Shown: positions 1-8,877, counted from the first letter of the stretch. The stretch: DNA of 64,000 nucleotides from Vibrio ponticus (GCF_009938225.1 NZ_AP019658.1:1116001-1180000), one strand, 5' to 3'. The notes: a model not told the origin generated them from the letters alone. Translations and numbers: made by a program.

Positions 1-15
1 CATACCCTATTGGCA

Positions 16-98
16 TATCTAACCAACATATCTAACCAACATATCTAATCAGGACTATCTAATCAGGACAGACGTCATTATCTAACGAGGACAGGCAC
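16..98. repeat. TATCTAA short direct-repeat cluster beside the RAYT transposase
   Basis: Five copies of TATCTAA start at 16, 29, 42, 56 and 79, so the first four are 13-14 bp apart. The later copies are followed by AGGAC, and the cluster ends with GGACAGACG and GGACAGGCAC. It lies just beyond the 3' end of the Y1 transposase gene. Inference: this is the REP-like sequence linked to that transposase. Confidence 0.6.
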
Positions 99-291
99 TA
101 TAAAATAGAAATACTATCGCGTTCAGAATTACACTGAACTATTGCTAATATTAAATCACTTGAACAAAAGGAACCGATTGAGATAACAACGAAGAAAAAC
201 TGAAGGGCTGATTTAGGTTTTGCACCATGCCGATACCATTAAGAATAGATTTGAAGTAACAGAAAATGGTTTAAAAGACGAATCGACTAAC

Positions 292-1284
292 TTACCCATC
301 CAAACGAAATAAATGCACCCGAGTTTTACTCAATGTCCGCCTGACAAGTTCTCGATGCTCTACTCCACCCACTACCATAGCGCGATGCCTTTCCAGTTCC
401 GTACATGCTTTTGCCCAATTTTGTTGGTTTAGACCAAGCCGCTGCAATATGGGAGGAACTTGAGAGCTTAACGTAAATTTGCCTTCGCGGTATTGCCGAG
501 CTGTCCAATCTACAAGCTCGATATAATCTAACAGTCTAAACGTAATACCATCAAGCTCTGCACCATCACGATTCCCGACAAAAGGATGGAGGCAAGGTGT
601 TGTTTCTTGCTGATTTTTCAATGAATCCAACCGGGCTTGAATTGAAGTAAAATCTGACGTTTCTGGCTTACTCGCGATACCCGCTCTTAAAGGGTTGAGA
701 TCAACATACGCCATAGCAGCAAGCAGCGCTTTTTCGTCTAGTAATGCCTGACTCTTAAATCGACTCTCCCAAAAATGCCCACGGCACTCATCTTCCTGGT
801 TCGCTTTGCAGGCTATTTCAAAGTTCAGCTCTTTCATAAACCAACTGAGACTCCATAGACGAGTTCGCCACGAATCGATAATCAGTAAGCACGCATCGAT
901 TTCAGCCTCACTTTTTAATTGATCAGACAGCCAACGTTCAACCAGATGTGGCAGCTTATGCTCTTGTTGCCATCGTTCGACCACCTCCCTATTGGATAAA
1001 CAGAGCGCTTTATCTCGGTTAATGTGTACAACTAAATGATAGTGGTTACTCATTATCGCGTAAGCGCAAATATCAATGCAGTAGACATGAGAAAGCGCGT
1101 AGATTTTCTGCTTAATCCACTCTCTGCGGTGCTCGTAGCTTTGTTCTGTAACAGGGTCGACTCCGCATAGATAACTTCGCCTAACACACCGTGATACACA
1201 ATGATAGTAAGGCGTCGCTTCCACCGATACTTGCTGTTTTCGAGCCGTCGTCATGCTGGTATCCAAATCAAGATGAGTATTCAT
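292..1284 (-). CDS. REP-associated tyrosine (Y1/HUH) transposase, IS200-like superfamily
   Basis: A 330-residue protein of the Y1_Tnp type. The HUH metal-binding motif is visible as SNHYHLVVH near residue 85, and the family signature YVDLNPLRAGI lies near residue 190. Proteins of this kind (RAYTs) are domesticated single-strand transposases that act on REP-like hairpins rather than moving as ordinary insertion sequences. The gene is intact and flanked by short repeats on both sides: TATCTAA/GGACAG motifs at 16-98 and GGTGTGTGTCC motifs at 1372-1437. It stands alone, with no accessory transposition gene. The family assignment is firm; activity and exact substrate are inferred. Confidence 0.9.
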   Translation of the reverse strand: MNTHLDLDTSMTTARKQQVSVEATPYYHCVSRCVRRSYLCGVDPVTEQSYEHRREWIKQKIYALSHVYCIDICAYAIMSNHYHLVVHINRDKALCLSNREVVERWQQEHKLPHLVERWLSDQLKSEAEIDACLLIIDSWRTRLWSLSWFMKELNFEIACKANQEDECRGHFWESRFKSQALLDEKALLAAMAYVDLNPLRAGIASKPETSDFTSIQARLDSLKNQQETTPCLHPFVGNRDGAELDGITFRLLDYIELVDWTARQYREGKFTLSSQVPPILQRLGLNQQNWAKACTELERHRAMVVGGVEHRELVRRTLSKTRVHLFRLDG

Positions 1285-1371
1285 AGGCTAAAAACTATCA
1301 GTCAAAGCGACAAGAATAGATCGCGTAATCTATCGCGGTGTTAACAGTAATTCATACTTTGTTTACTTTAC

Positions 1372-1437
1372 GGTGTGTGTCCTTTTATAAAAAGAAGACA
1401 GATTCAGGATGTTCAGCCCGCCTTAGGGTGTGTGTCC
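1372..1437. repeat. Pair of GGTGTGTGTCC motifs upstream of the RAYT gene
   Basis: GGTGTGTGTCC occurs at 1372-1382 and again at 1427-1437. The reverse complement, GGACACACACC, resembles GGACAGGCAC on the other side of the transposase gene (89-98), so similar motifs face each other across the gene. Inference: candidate recognition sequences of the transposase. Confidence 0.55.
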
Positions 1438-1575
1438 CTATAAGGAAAATAATGACCGTTATCACACTCAGATTTGCTTGATACAAAAGTATAGTGATTG
1501 GATTTTTTTTGCTATTTCGCTGAATAAGCAATTGATTTAATTTTAGCTCATAGCATGAACACCCAGAGTTAAAAA

Positions 1576-2016
1576 ATGATTACTACACTAACAAACGTCA
1601 ATTTAATTAAACACCAACTTCAAGCGAACAATAAAAAAGAAGTTTTTGAAGAACTGGCTCAAGCGTTATTTGAAAATAACCGTATTAATAGCAAAGAAGC
1701 ATTTCTAGCTGATATCGAAGCACGTGAAGCGGTAAGTGTTACTTCAACTGAAGGCATTGCTTACCCACACGCAAAGAGCAAAGCAGTTATCGAGCCTGCA
1801 ATTGCTGTTGGCGTAAAACGTGAAGGTATCGAGTACGGTGACGAAGATGGTATCAAACCAACCGTATTCTTTATGATTGCATCACCAGATAACGGTGCTG
1901 ATCATCATATTTATGTACTACAAGAACTATTCGGAAAATTCAGCGATGAATTTATCGAAGAAATTAACAACGCACAAAACCAAGAACAAATTCTAAATAT
2001 TTTAATCAATTCATAG
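1576..2016 (+). CDS. PTS system EIIA component, fructose family
   Basis: A 146-residue stand-alone EIIA domain of the fructose/mannitol type. The phosphoacceptor histidine is His65 in the segment EGIAYPHAKS. It would take phosphate from HPr (or FPr) and pass it to the IIB domain encoded by the next gene, which starts 11 bp downstream, so the two form an operon. Cytoplasmic. The start has only a weak purine stretch upstream (CAGAGTTAAAA). The sugar cannot be named from sequence; fructose is the family default. Confidence 0.85.
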   Translation: MITTLTNVNLIKHQLQANNKKEVFEELAQALFENNRINSKEAFLADIEAREAVSVTSTEGIAYPHAKSKAVIEPAIAVGVKREGIEYGDEDGIKPTVFFMIASPDNGADHHIYVLQELFGKFSDEFIEEINNAQNQEQILNILINS

Positions 2017-2027
2017 GTGGAATAATT

Positions 2028-3434
2028 ATGAGTACCCTAACAGCTCAAGCTACCAATAATAATAGTGATCTCAAAAAGACACTTAGCACTTTAAAGGGGC
2101 ACCTACTTTTTGGTACCTCTCATATGTTACCTTTTATCGTTGCTGGTGGTGTTTTACTTGCTCTTGCGGTAATGGCGTCAGGTAAAGGTGCCGTTCCTGC
2201 AGACGGTCTACTAGCAGATATCTCTAACATCGGTATTAAAGGTCTAGTTCTATTCCCAATCATCCTAGGTGGTTTCATCGGTTACTCAATCGCCGACAAA
2301 CCTGCACTTGCTCCAGCAATGATCTCTTCAGGCATCATGGCTGACATGGGCGGCGGTTTCCTAGGCTGTATCGTAGCGGGTTTCATCGCGGGTGGCGTGG
2401 TTTTCCAACTTAAGAAAATCCCTCTATCACCAAACATGACGGCACTAGGCGCATACTTCATTTATCCTCTAATCGGTACACTAGTTTCTGCGGGTATCGT
2501 TCTATGGGGTATCGGTGAGCCAATCAAACTGTTCATGACTTCTATGAACGAGTTCCTAGCTTCAATGGCTGGCGCATCTAAAGTGGTTCTAGGTACTATC
2601 CTAGGTGGTATGACAGCATTCGACATGGGTGGTCCAATCAACAAAGTAGCAACGCTATTTGCTCAAACTCAAGTTGATACTCAACCATGGCTAATGGGTG
2701 GTGTTGGTATCGCTATCTGTACACCACCTCTAGGTATGGCTCTAGCGACTTTCCTATTCAAGAAGAAATTCACTAAAGAAGAGCAAGAAGCCGGTAAAGC
2801 AGCAGCAATCATGGGTTCAATCGGTATCTCTGAAGGTGCTATCCCATTCGCAGCAAACGACCCAATGCGTGTTCTTCCTTCAATCGTAGCGGGTGGTATC
2901 GTAGGTTGTGTATTCGGTTTCCTAACTGACATCCTATTGCACGCACCATGGGGCGGTCTAATCACGGCACCTGTTTCAAGCAACATCCCAATGTACGTAG
3001 TCGGTATCGCACTAGGCTCTCTAACTACCGCTCTTATCGTTGGTTTCTGGAAGCCAGTAGCAGAAGAGCAAGCTGAAGAAGAAACTGAAGTAGCAGCACC
3101 AGTTCAAGCAGCGGCAGCAACGCCTGTAGCAGGCGAAGGCGAGTACGACGTAGTAGCAGTTACATGTTGCCCATCAGGCGTAGCACATACTTTCATGGCG
3201 GCGAAAGCGCTAGAAAAAGCAGGTGCAGCAGCAGGCATCAAGATTAAAGTTGAGACTCAAGGTCAAAACGGCATCCAAAACCGCATTACTGACCTAGACG
3301 TAGCAAACGCGAAGCTAGTTATCCTTGCTCACGATATTCAAGTAAAAGATGCACACCGCTTCGCTAACTCTAAAGTGATTGAGTGTTCAACCAAAGAAGC
3401 AATGAAACAAGCAGCAACTTTGATTCAATCATAA
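2028..3434 (+). CDS. PTS transporter, fused EIIC-EIIB, fructose family
   Basis: A 468-residue membrane permease. Residues 1 to about 340 form the multi-spanning EIIC channel. An Ala/Glu/Pro-rich linker follows (about 345-370), then a C-terminal EIIB domain whose phosphocysteine is Cys381 in VTCCPSGVAHTF. Fructose permeases such as E. coli FruA carry IIB before IIC; here the order is IIC then IIB, as in some fructose-like systems. It imports and phosphorylates a sugar together with the upstream IIA protein. A good ribosome site (GGTGGA) precedes the ATG, and a strong terminator follows at 3474. No 1-phosphofructokinase or regulator is adjacent, so the substrate remains open. Confidence 0.88.
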   Translation: MSTLTAQATNNNSDLKKTLSTLKGHLLFGTSHMLPFIVAGGVLLALAVMASGKGAVPADGLLADISNIGIKGLVLFPIILGGFIGYSIADKPALAPAMISSGIMADMGGGFLGCIVAGFIAGGVVFQLKKIPLSPNMTALGAYFIYPLIGTLVSAGIVLWGIGEPIKLFMTSMNEFLASMAGASKVVLGTILGGMTAFDMGGPINKVATLFAQTQVDTQPWLMGGVGIAICTPPLGMALATFLFKKKFTKEEQEAGKAAAIMGSIGISEGAIPFAANDPMRVLPSIVAGGIVGCVFGFLTDILLHAPWGGLITAPVSSNIPMYVVGIALGSLTTALIVGFWKPVAEEQAEEETEVAAPVQAAAATPVAGEGEYDVVAVTCCPSGVAHTFMAAKALEKAGAAAGIKIKVETQGQNGIQNRITDLDVANAKLVILAHDIQVKDAHRFANSKVIECSTKEAMKQAATLIQS

Positions 3435-3473
3435 ATTTTCATCTCTAGCTCCTAACGGTTAGATTGAAAAACA

Positions 3474-3504
3474 GAGCCGATACCTAGGTATCGGCTCTTC
3501 TCGT
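3474..3504 (+). terminator. Intrinsic terminator of the PTS operon
   Basis: A perfect palindrome with arms GAGCCGATACC and GGTATCGGCTC spans 3474-3497 and is followed by TTCTCGTTT. It lies 40 bp after the EIICB stop codon. Confidence 0.85.
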
Positions 3505-3568
3505 TTATTGCTACCATTCACCACTCTAAGTTCTCAATTCTCAGCTCTTCAAACTCCAAGCCAACAAA

Positions 3569-3603
3569 AAAGCACCGTACAACTAACGTTATTACGATGC
3601 TTT
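3569..3603 (-). terminator. Terminator of the 77-residue membrane protein gene
   Basis: Read on the minus strand, AAAGCATCGTA pairs with TACGGTGCTTT (one G-T pair), followed by a T run (the A run at 3565-3570 on the plus strand). Confidence 0.75.
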
Positions 3604-3635
3604 ATCCGTTACCTGCTCGATTTATTAAGTAAACT

Positions 3636-3869
3636 CTACTCATCAACATGAATGGTCACTTTACCGCTGTGTGCTTTAACCAAAGCATGCGCGTGGCTAA
3701 AGTCCACCACCCGATCCTTAATATAAATATAGGCTGCGCAGATTAGAGCTAAAACAGTAAAGGTGAATAGAGCGTGCATGTTCAAAAACCATGCAAATAG
3801 AGCAGTAAGAAACGCGAGGAAAGTAACCATACGGCTACTTGTCATAACTTGACCTAACTTTTTATTCAT
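3636..3869 (-). CDS. Small two-helix membrane protein, unknown function
   Basis: A 77-residue protein with two hydrophobic segments (about residues 13-30 and 33-50) and a charged C-terminal tail ending in KVTIHVDE. A very strong Shine-Dalgarno (AAGGAGGGG) precedes the ATG, and a matching terminator follows, so it is a real monocistronic gene. No domain is recognised and no function is proposed. Confidence 0.65.
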   Translation of the reverse strand: MNKKLGQVMTSSRMVTFLAFLTALFAWFLNMHALFTFTVLALICAAYIYIKDRVVDFSHAHALVKAHSGKVTIHVDE

Positions 3870-4062
3870 AACCCCTCCTTAACACAGAAAAGCACGAACA
3901 AAACTTAATCAGTTTGGTTTGTGGCTCACTAAGTGCAACAACTTGTGAACACAACTATTATCGCTTGATTTTTACACAAGAAACCGTCCTAAGATCTCAA
4001 TTAGAACAAAATACGATAACAATAATTTAAACTGCGACAGAGAACAAAATGAATTTTGGTTG

Positions 4063-4803
4063 TTACGCGTAAACGTCAACAAAGAAATACAACGTCATCC
4101 CAACACTCGATAGCGTAACAAAATTACGCACATAACTCGGATTAATTTGCCGCGAGACACGTGCAGCGATATAGCCACCAATCACACTGCCAACGAGAAC
4201 AGCCAAACCGGGCAACCACTCAATCACGCCCTGCCAGAAAAATATCACAATCGCACTCAAGGAGACGCAACTAGAAACGAGTAGTTTTAAGCCGTTCATT
4301 TGGTTGATATCGGTGTACTTTGCCACCACGAGATAACTCAGCACCACAATACCTAAACACGCATTGAAAAAGCCACCGTATGCGCTGACGAGCACCAACA
4401 TGAGTGCCAATAGGATACGAGCCCCTTGGTACTGAGCAAGATGCTGACTGAGCTTATCACCGGCAACAAACAAAAAAGTGGCAAAAAGAAGCAGCCAAGG
4501 AATAGCTTGTGCAAACAGTTGGTCGGATATATTAAGCAGGAGAATGGCGCCTAACGCTCCACCAAGCAAGCTCAACAACACAATCGGTAAAACAACTTCC
4601 GGTTGCTTGGCAATATCATGGCGGAAACCATAAGCACCACTGATATAGCCAGCACTCACGGCAAAGGTATTGGTTGCGTTAGCCATAATGGGAGGAATAC
4701 CCACAAACATCAGTGCAGGAAAGGTGATAAAGCTGCCACCACCAGCAACGCTATTCAAAATACCCCCAAACACCCCCGCGACAACCAACACCCACCAATC
4801 CAT
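4063..4803 (-). CDS. TauE/SafE-family sulfite exporter-like permease (TSUP)
   Basis: A 246-residue polytopic inner-membrane protein. It begins with the family hallmark GGILNSVAGGGSFITFP in the first helix and has about seven to eight hydrophobic spans in two repeats. TSUP members move sulfite, sulfoacetate or other organosulfur anions; the substrate cannot be told here, and no sulfur-metabolism gene is adjacent. The start is supported by GAGG seven bases upstream. It lies downstream of the lipoprotein gene on the same strand, with a 76-bp gap and no clear terminator between them. Confidence 0.88.
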   Translation of the reverse strand: MDWWVLVVAGVFGGILNSVAGGGSFITFPALMFVGIPPIMANATNTFAVSAGYISGAYGFRHDIAKQPEVVLPIVLLSLLGGALGAILLLNISDQLFAQAIPWLLLFATFLFVAGDKLSQHLAQYQGARILLALMLVLVSAYGGFFNACLGIVVLSYLVVAKYTDINQMNGLKLLVSSCVSLSAIVIFFWQGVIEWLPGLAVLVGSVIGGYIAARVSRQINPSYVRNFVTLSSVGMTLYFFVDVYA

Positions 4804-4879
4804 GTATACCTCATTACTCCGTTTGTCTTGCCCTATTGTATCGAAATGAACTCAAGGCGATATTCAACTTTAGCCAAAC

Positions 4880-5713
4880 TTATAGCGTTAAATCCATAGC
4901 TATCTCTCGCCAGTCTTCTAATTCACTTTTGACATTGCGGGTTTGCTTTGGCGTCATAAGGTTAATAATTTGCACAAAGTATCGCTGACCCGTTTGGGTG
5001 TTTAAGTCAATCCGCGCCGCTAATTGAGGCGGATAATACTGTTGAGGACGAAAGATAAGCTCGCGTATCAAGGCTTGGAGTTGGTCAGGATTACGACGCT
5101 CAGCAAACATTTTACTCAGCTCAACTCTAATCTGGGTTTGATACTCTACCCAAAACGGCGTGGTCACCAACCACTGCTGAGACCACGCTTCGACCAACAC
5201 CTGCTGCTCTTGGGTCAAATCCCCCAGCCAATTCTGCAAGTTTTCTTCCACACGCTGGCGATAGAGTTTACGCAACTCTTGTTCCGAATTAGATTGGTAT
5301 TTTTTCTTGTATTTAACATGGCGAACACGGATTTCATCCATCAATTGATCGACTTGTTCATCACTCATGTCAGAAACAATTTGGGTAATGGCAGGCAAAA
5401 AATGTTCTGCCAAGCGCAGCGAGTGCTGACGAAAGGTCTCTTGCTGCTCTACTAAATCTGCAACCGTTAACTGAGAAGGATTGATCTGAAGCAGCTGATC
5501 AAGATGATTAATGTAAATCGGTATTTCTTGAGAACGATGCCACGGTGTCGCCGCTTGAATTGACTGTCTAAGCATCGTTTGCTGGCTATTGTCGAGATCA
5601 ACAAAATCCTCAACGTATTGGATCGCAAACCAATCTAAATTGTCGTAAACCAATTTAGTGCCGCATCCAACTAATCCCAGTGAACACAGCAATATCAACA
5701 ACCAGCGCCTCAT
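4880..5713 (-). CDS. DUF6279-type lipoprotein
   Basis: A 277-residue protein beginning with a type II signal peptide and the lipobox LVGCG (Cys17). The mature part is helical and rich in Gln, Glu and Arg, with repeated amphipathic segments such as EEQVDQLMDEIR-like stretches. It matches my memory of the DUF6279 lipoprotein family of gammaproteobacteria, whose function is unknown. GGGA precedes the start. It is divergent from the cystatin-like gene at 5948, so both promoters fall in 5714-5947. Confidence 0.75.
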   Translation of the reverse strand: MRRWLLILLCSLGLVGCGTKLVYDNLDWFAIQYVEDFVDLDNSQQTMLRQSIQAATPWHRSQEIPIYINHLDQLLQINPSQLTVADLVEQQETFRQHSLRLAEHFLPAITQIVSDMSDEQVDQLMDEIRVRHVKYKKKYQSNSEQELRKLYRQRVEENLQNWLGDLTQEQQVLVEAWSQQWLVTTPFWVEYQTQIRVELSKMFAERRNPDQLQALIRELIFRPQQYYPPQLAARIDLNTQTGQRYFVQIINLMTPKQTRNVKSELEDWREIAMDLTL

Positions 5714-5916
5714 AACAATCCCTATCCTTGTCCAACATCTGTTGTACGCGCTTCCTACGCGGTTAGTACAGTCAGCTAAAGTTTAATACATTCAAGCCAC
5801 GCATCATCACCCTAAGTGTAATCGTGTGAATTTTAACGCTGGGATGACGTAAACCGATAAAATAACTTTGACAATAAACGCAACTGAGCTCACATTGACA
5901 ACAAAACAAAAAATCA

Positions 5917-5940
5917 CTTGAGCTGTCAACTCAAGTAAGG
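5917..5940 (+). promoter_or_regulatory. Hairpin directly before the ribosome binding site of the cystatin-like lipoprotein
   Basis: CTTGAG (5917-5922) pairs with CTCAAG (5930-5935), followed at once by TAAGGAG and the ATG at 5948. The small stem abuts the Shine-Dalgarno and could tune translation or stabilise the 5' end. This is an inference from position only. Confidence 0.35.
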
Positions 5941-5947
5941 AGAAAAC

Positions 5948-6310
5948 ATGAGTCGTACCTTTATCGTTAGCGCGCTTGCTCTTGCGGCACTGAGCGGTTG
6001 TAGCTACCACGCAGAACCAGAAAAACCAGTATCACCTATGTGCCAGACAGCAAATATGCCAGGTGGTTGGCAAGATGCTGAAATTACCCCAGAAGTGCAG
6101 CAAGCCATCAACACCTTGATGGATCGCATGAATAACGCTTCACCTCTCGAAGAAGTCACTCGCGTTCGTACTCAAGTCGTGAACGGCATTAATTACGCTA
6201 TCGAGGTAAAACTGGAAAATGATCAATACTGGCATGGTGTCGTCTACCGCAACATCCGTGGCGACTATCTAATTGACAGCGTCGCTCAGCAAGGCAAACT
6301 TTGCCCATAG
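5948..6310 (+). CDS. Cystatin-like lipoprotein
   Basis: A 120-residue protein with a lipobox (ALSGC, Cys18), so it is predicted to be lipid-anchored in the periplasm. The fold signature is a helix followed by a beta-hairpin containing QVVNG, which fits the QxVxG motif of cystatin protease inhibitors, then YAIEVKLEN and WHG. Two further cysteines, after the anchor and in the C-terminal KLCP, are also kept in the paralogue at 6519 and may form a disulfide. Strong ribosome site TAAGGAG. The sequence shows cystatin-like features; protease inhibition is inferred, not demonstrated. An 11-bp inverted repeat follows. Confidence 0.7.
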   Translation: MSRTFIVSALALAALSGCSYHAEPEKPVSPMCQTANMPGGWQDAEITPEVQQAINTLMDRMNNASPLEEVTRVRTQVVNGINYAIEVKLENDQYWHGVVYRNIRGDYLIDSVAQQGKLCP

Positions 6311-6335
6311 CCTGCCCACATTGAAAGAGCACGTA

Positions 6336-6371
6336 AGCGCTTAGTGTTAAACTCAACTACCACTAAGCGCT
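6336..6371 (+). terminator. Hairpin between the two cystatin-like genes
   Basis: AGCGCTTAGTG (6336-6346) pairs perfectly with CACTAAGCGCT (6361-6371) across a 14-nt loop. No T run follows, so it may be a weak or factor-dependent terminator, or an mRNA 3'-end stabiliser. Confidence 0.5.
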
Positions 6372-6518
6372 CCAATCCCTTCTCATTTCCTACTGTTCCC
6401 ATCACGATAGATTGAAGATATTTCAGGACATTTTTTGACAATAGTCACAGTAGCGCTCACATTAAATCTATGCAAAACGTAATTTTTGCCTAATTTATCG
6501 CTCGCGAGGGAAGCATCT

Positions 6519-6896
6519 ATGAATAAAATTTTACTGGCAGTTGGTCTGACACTCTTTACTATTCATGGCTACGCAGCCAATCACGACGCTGAGGAATCTA
6601 GCACAGCAAAGCCCATGATGAGCGACTGCAGTGCGGATAAAAAGTATTCGACCTGGCAAGAAGCAAAATTAACCGCAGATGTGCATCAAGCGTTCAACCG
6701 ATTTACCCAAAATATCGAATCCGATTCACCTGTTAAGCAGGTGCTACAAATTCGAACATTGAACATGGATGGTCGTTACTTTGCTTTTGAAGTTGAGTTG
6801 AAAAACGGAGAAGTATGGCATGGCAAAATCCACCATAACCCCCGCGGCGACTACTTGGTAAGTGGAATACCACACGAAGGTAAACTGTGTCCTTAG
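6519..6896 (+). CDS. Secreted cystatin-like protein, paralogue of the gene at 5948
   Basis: A 125-residue protein with a cleavable signal peptide (cleavage expected after GYA, about residue 19). The start is ATG 6519, preceded by GAGGGAAG; an in-frame TTG at 6486 is upstream but would spoil the signal peptide. The mature part aligns with its neighbour: W-Q-x-A-x-[IL]-T, then RTLNMDGRYFAFEVELKNG, WHG, and the ending GKLCP. The QxVxG motif of the first copy has diverged here (it reads LNMDG). Both copies keep the cysteine pair. Tandem duplication followed by divergence is the simplest reading: one copy lipid-anchored, one soluble. Confidence 0.7.
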   Translation: MNKILLAVGLTLFTIHGYAANHDAEESSTAKPMMSDCSADKKYSTWQEAKLTADVHQAFNRFTQNIESDSPVKQVLQIRTLNMDGRYFAFEVELKNGEVWHGKIHHNPRGDYLVSGIPHEGKLCP

Positions 6897-7035
6897 CCGT
6901 AAACGTACGCTCAAGCAGGCACTCACACAGTTGGCGATAATGACTACCCTGTAAACAAAAAAGCGCTGAATCATCAGTAATGCCGATCAGTTAAGAAATT
7001 TGTGAGATCATTTGACCGATCCTCAAAAGGCTTCA

Positions 7036-7071
7036 AAATCCGATATTAGGAAACTAATATCGGATTTTTTT
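7036..7071 (+). promoter_or_regulatory. Terminator-like hairpin over the transposase start
   Basis: AAATCCGATATTAG (7036-7049) pairs perfectly with CTAATATCGGATTT (7054-7067) around a GAAA loop, followed by TTTT and then immediately the ATG at 7072. It looks like a device that blocks read-through transcription and translation into the transposase from outside, as known for other insertion sequences. Confidence 0.7.
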
Positions 7072-8403
7072 ATGTCTTTAGAAAGCCAACTTGCCAATAC
7101 TTTTCGGTCATGTAATACCTTCCACCACTTTGATAAATACTCTGACATTCTTAGTCCAGAGCTTATCCAGCAAGGTTTTGAGCAAGCTGGTGTAGCAACC
7201 GTTAGAAGAAGACGGTTACCTTTAGAAGCCGTACTTTGGTCCGTTGTTGGAATGAGTCTCTTTCGTCAACAATCTGTTTGGGATATTGCTAACCAACTCG
7301 ATATTGTCTTGCCAGACAAACAACGTTTTGTTGCACCAAGTGCAGTTGTTCAAGCGAGACAGAGATTAGGCGAAGAAGGTGTAAAGCAAGTCTTTAAGAA
7401 GATGGCTGCGCATAGCTATCAGTCGTCTAACTTCGAAACTTGGTGTGGACTAAACCTTCTATCTGTCGATGGTGTCGTTTGGAGAACGACAGATACACCC
7501 GAAAATCATCAAGAGTTTAAAGCGCAGCGCAATCAATCATCTGAGAATATTTACCCTAAGGTCCGCATGGTTTGCTTGATGGAGCTTACAAGTCATCAGC
7601 TAATCGATAGTGCATTCTCTGACTATCGCACCAGCGAAATGCGGCTCGCAGAAGAGCTTATTGAACAAACGCCAGATCAATCACTGACCATTTTTGACAA
7701 AGGATATTACTCTTTAGGGCTGCTTAATCGCTGGAACAAAGTAGGTCAAGAAAGGCATTGGATGCTCCCTGTGAGAAAAGACTTTCAGTATGAAGTTGTC
7801 CATAAATACAGTCAGAGTGATGCTATCGTTGCTATAAAAACATCACCTCAGGCAAGGAAGAAGTTCAGTGACCTGCCTGAGATAATAGAAGCAAGGTTGG
7901 TATCGAAAGCCATTAAAGGTAAGGAGTATCAGGTTCTTACCTCAATGCGTGATGGGTTGCGCTTTCCCGGAGAAGACATTGTAGAGCTCTATCGCTATCG
8001 TTGGGAAATCGAATTAGGCTATAGAGAAATGAAGCAAACCTTGCTTGATAGTGAGTATACATTGCGAAGTAAGCGCCCAGATATGGTTAGACAGGAGCTC
8101 TGGGGGATTTTGCTAGCCTATAACCTTATAAGGCAGGTTATGACAAAAGCGGCGAGCAAGTTAGATAGCGTTTGGCCGAACCAATTAAGCTTTACGAGTA
8201 GTGCCATGGCTGTGACTCAATACTTTGCAGCTTTACCTTTAACGAGTCCAGGGAAACTCCCTAAACACTATGAAGTGCTACTACAGCAAATATCCATGTT
8301 TATCCTACCCCCCCGAAGAGAAGATAGAAGTTATCCTCGTTGGGTGAAACTGAAACCCAAGAAATATGCGACAAATAGAAAAAATGCCAGTCAGCTTAAC
8401 TGA
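7072..8403 (+). CDS. IS4-family DDE transposase
   Basis: A 443-residue transposase from ATG 7072; a TTG at 7012 in the same frame would extend it to 463 residues through the hairpin. DDE residues are visible in LSVDGVVW and TIFDKGYYS, and the IS4 signature Y-(2)-R-(3)-E-(6)-K is exact in [15 protein letters not shown]. An N-terminal IS4-type helical domain precedes the catalytic core. No Shine-Dalgarno precedes the ATG, in keeping with low expression. The reading frame is full length, so the element may be active. Confidence 0.92.
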   Translation: MSLESQLANTFRSCNTFHHFDKYSDILSPELIQQGFEQAGVATVRRRRLPLEAVLWSVVGMSLFRQQSVWDIANQLDIVLPDKQRFVAPSAVVQARQRLGEEGVKQVFKKMAAHSYQSSNFETWCGLNLLSVDGVVWRTTDTPENHQEFKAQRNQSSENIYPKVRMVCLMELTSHQLIDSAFSDYRTSEMRLAEELIEQTPDQSLTIFDKGYYSLGLLNRWNKVGQERHWMLPVRKDFQYEVVHKYSQSDAIVAIKTSPQARKKFSDLPEIIEARLVSKAIKGKEYQVLTSMRDGLRFPGEDIVELYRYRWEIELGYREMKQTLLDSEYTLRSKRPDMVRQELWGILLAYNLIRQVMTKAASKLDSVWPNQLSFTSSAMAVTQYFAALPLTSPGKLPKHYEVLLQQISMFILPPRREDRSYPRWVKLKPKKYATNRKNASQLN

Positions 8404-8411
8404 CTGGCATT

Positions 8412-8848
8412 ACACCGACTGGGGCGTTTTGTTGCTGTTTGGTGGTGGTATCTGCTTAAGCAATATTTTAAAAACTACCGAGACCAGCGCGTTTCTAGCG
8501 ACAGCATTGAGTCAAATTGTTGCCGATTTAGGCATCGTATTGGTGGTGATGTTGGTGACCGCATTCGTCGTGTTTCTCACTGAGTTTGTGAGTAATACCG
8601 CACTGTCAGCGCTATTCATCCCACTGTTTGCAAGTGTCGCAGAAGCATTCGGTATGTCGCCGATTATGCTGTCCGTGTTAATTGCGCTTGCGGCGTCTTG
8701 CGCCTTTATGATGCCGGTCGCGACACCGCCGAATGCCATCGTGTTTGGCACAGGTAAGATCAAGCAAAATGAAATGATGCGAGTCGGCTTTATTCTCAAC
8801 GTGGTTTGTATCGCGATACTAACGGCAATTGCCATCCTAATTTGGTAG
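8412..8848 (+). pseudogene. C-terminal fragment of an SLC13/DASS sodium-anion symporter
   Basis: The frame begins at the IS right end and reads [12 protein letters not shown], then the second half of an SLC13 permease: [13 protein letters not shown] and [16 protein letters not shown] are the substrate and sodium site motifs of the C-terminal repeat. Full-length relatives are about 450-480 residues; only about 145 remain. The N-terminal half is not found left of the IS. A short frame starting inside the IS (ATG 8366) could still be translated but would not give a working transporter. Substrate of the parent (dicarboxylate, sulfate or other) is unknown. Confidence 0.85.
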
Positions 8849-8877
8849 TGTTGTGAAACTTTAAACGCCAATAATGA

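Larger units (their letters stand above)
6979..8411 (+). mobile_element. IS4-family insertion sequence
   Basis: A 1433-bp element bounded by imperfect 17-bp inverted repeats, AATGCCGATCAGTTAAG (6979-6995) and the complement of CTTAACTGACTGGCATT (8395-8411), with 15 of 17 positions matching. It encodes one transposase. The flanks (left ...ATCATCAGT, right ACACCGACT...) show no target-site duplication, and the gene on the right has lost its 5' part. This suggests an IS-mediated deletion or recombination between two copies. Confidence 0.9.

Noticed and set aside
6969..8421. Target-site duplication of the IS4 element
   Set aside because: The bases flanking the two inverted repeats do not match (AATCATCAGT versus ACACCGACTG).
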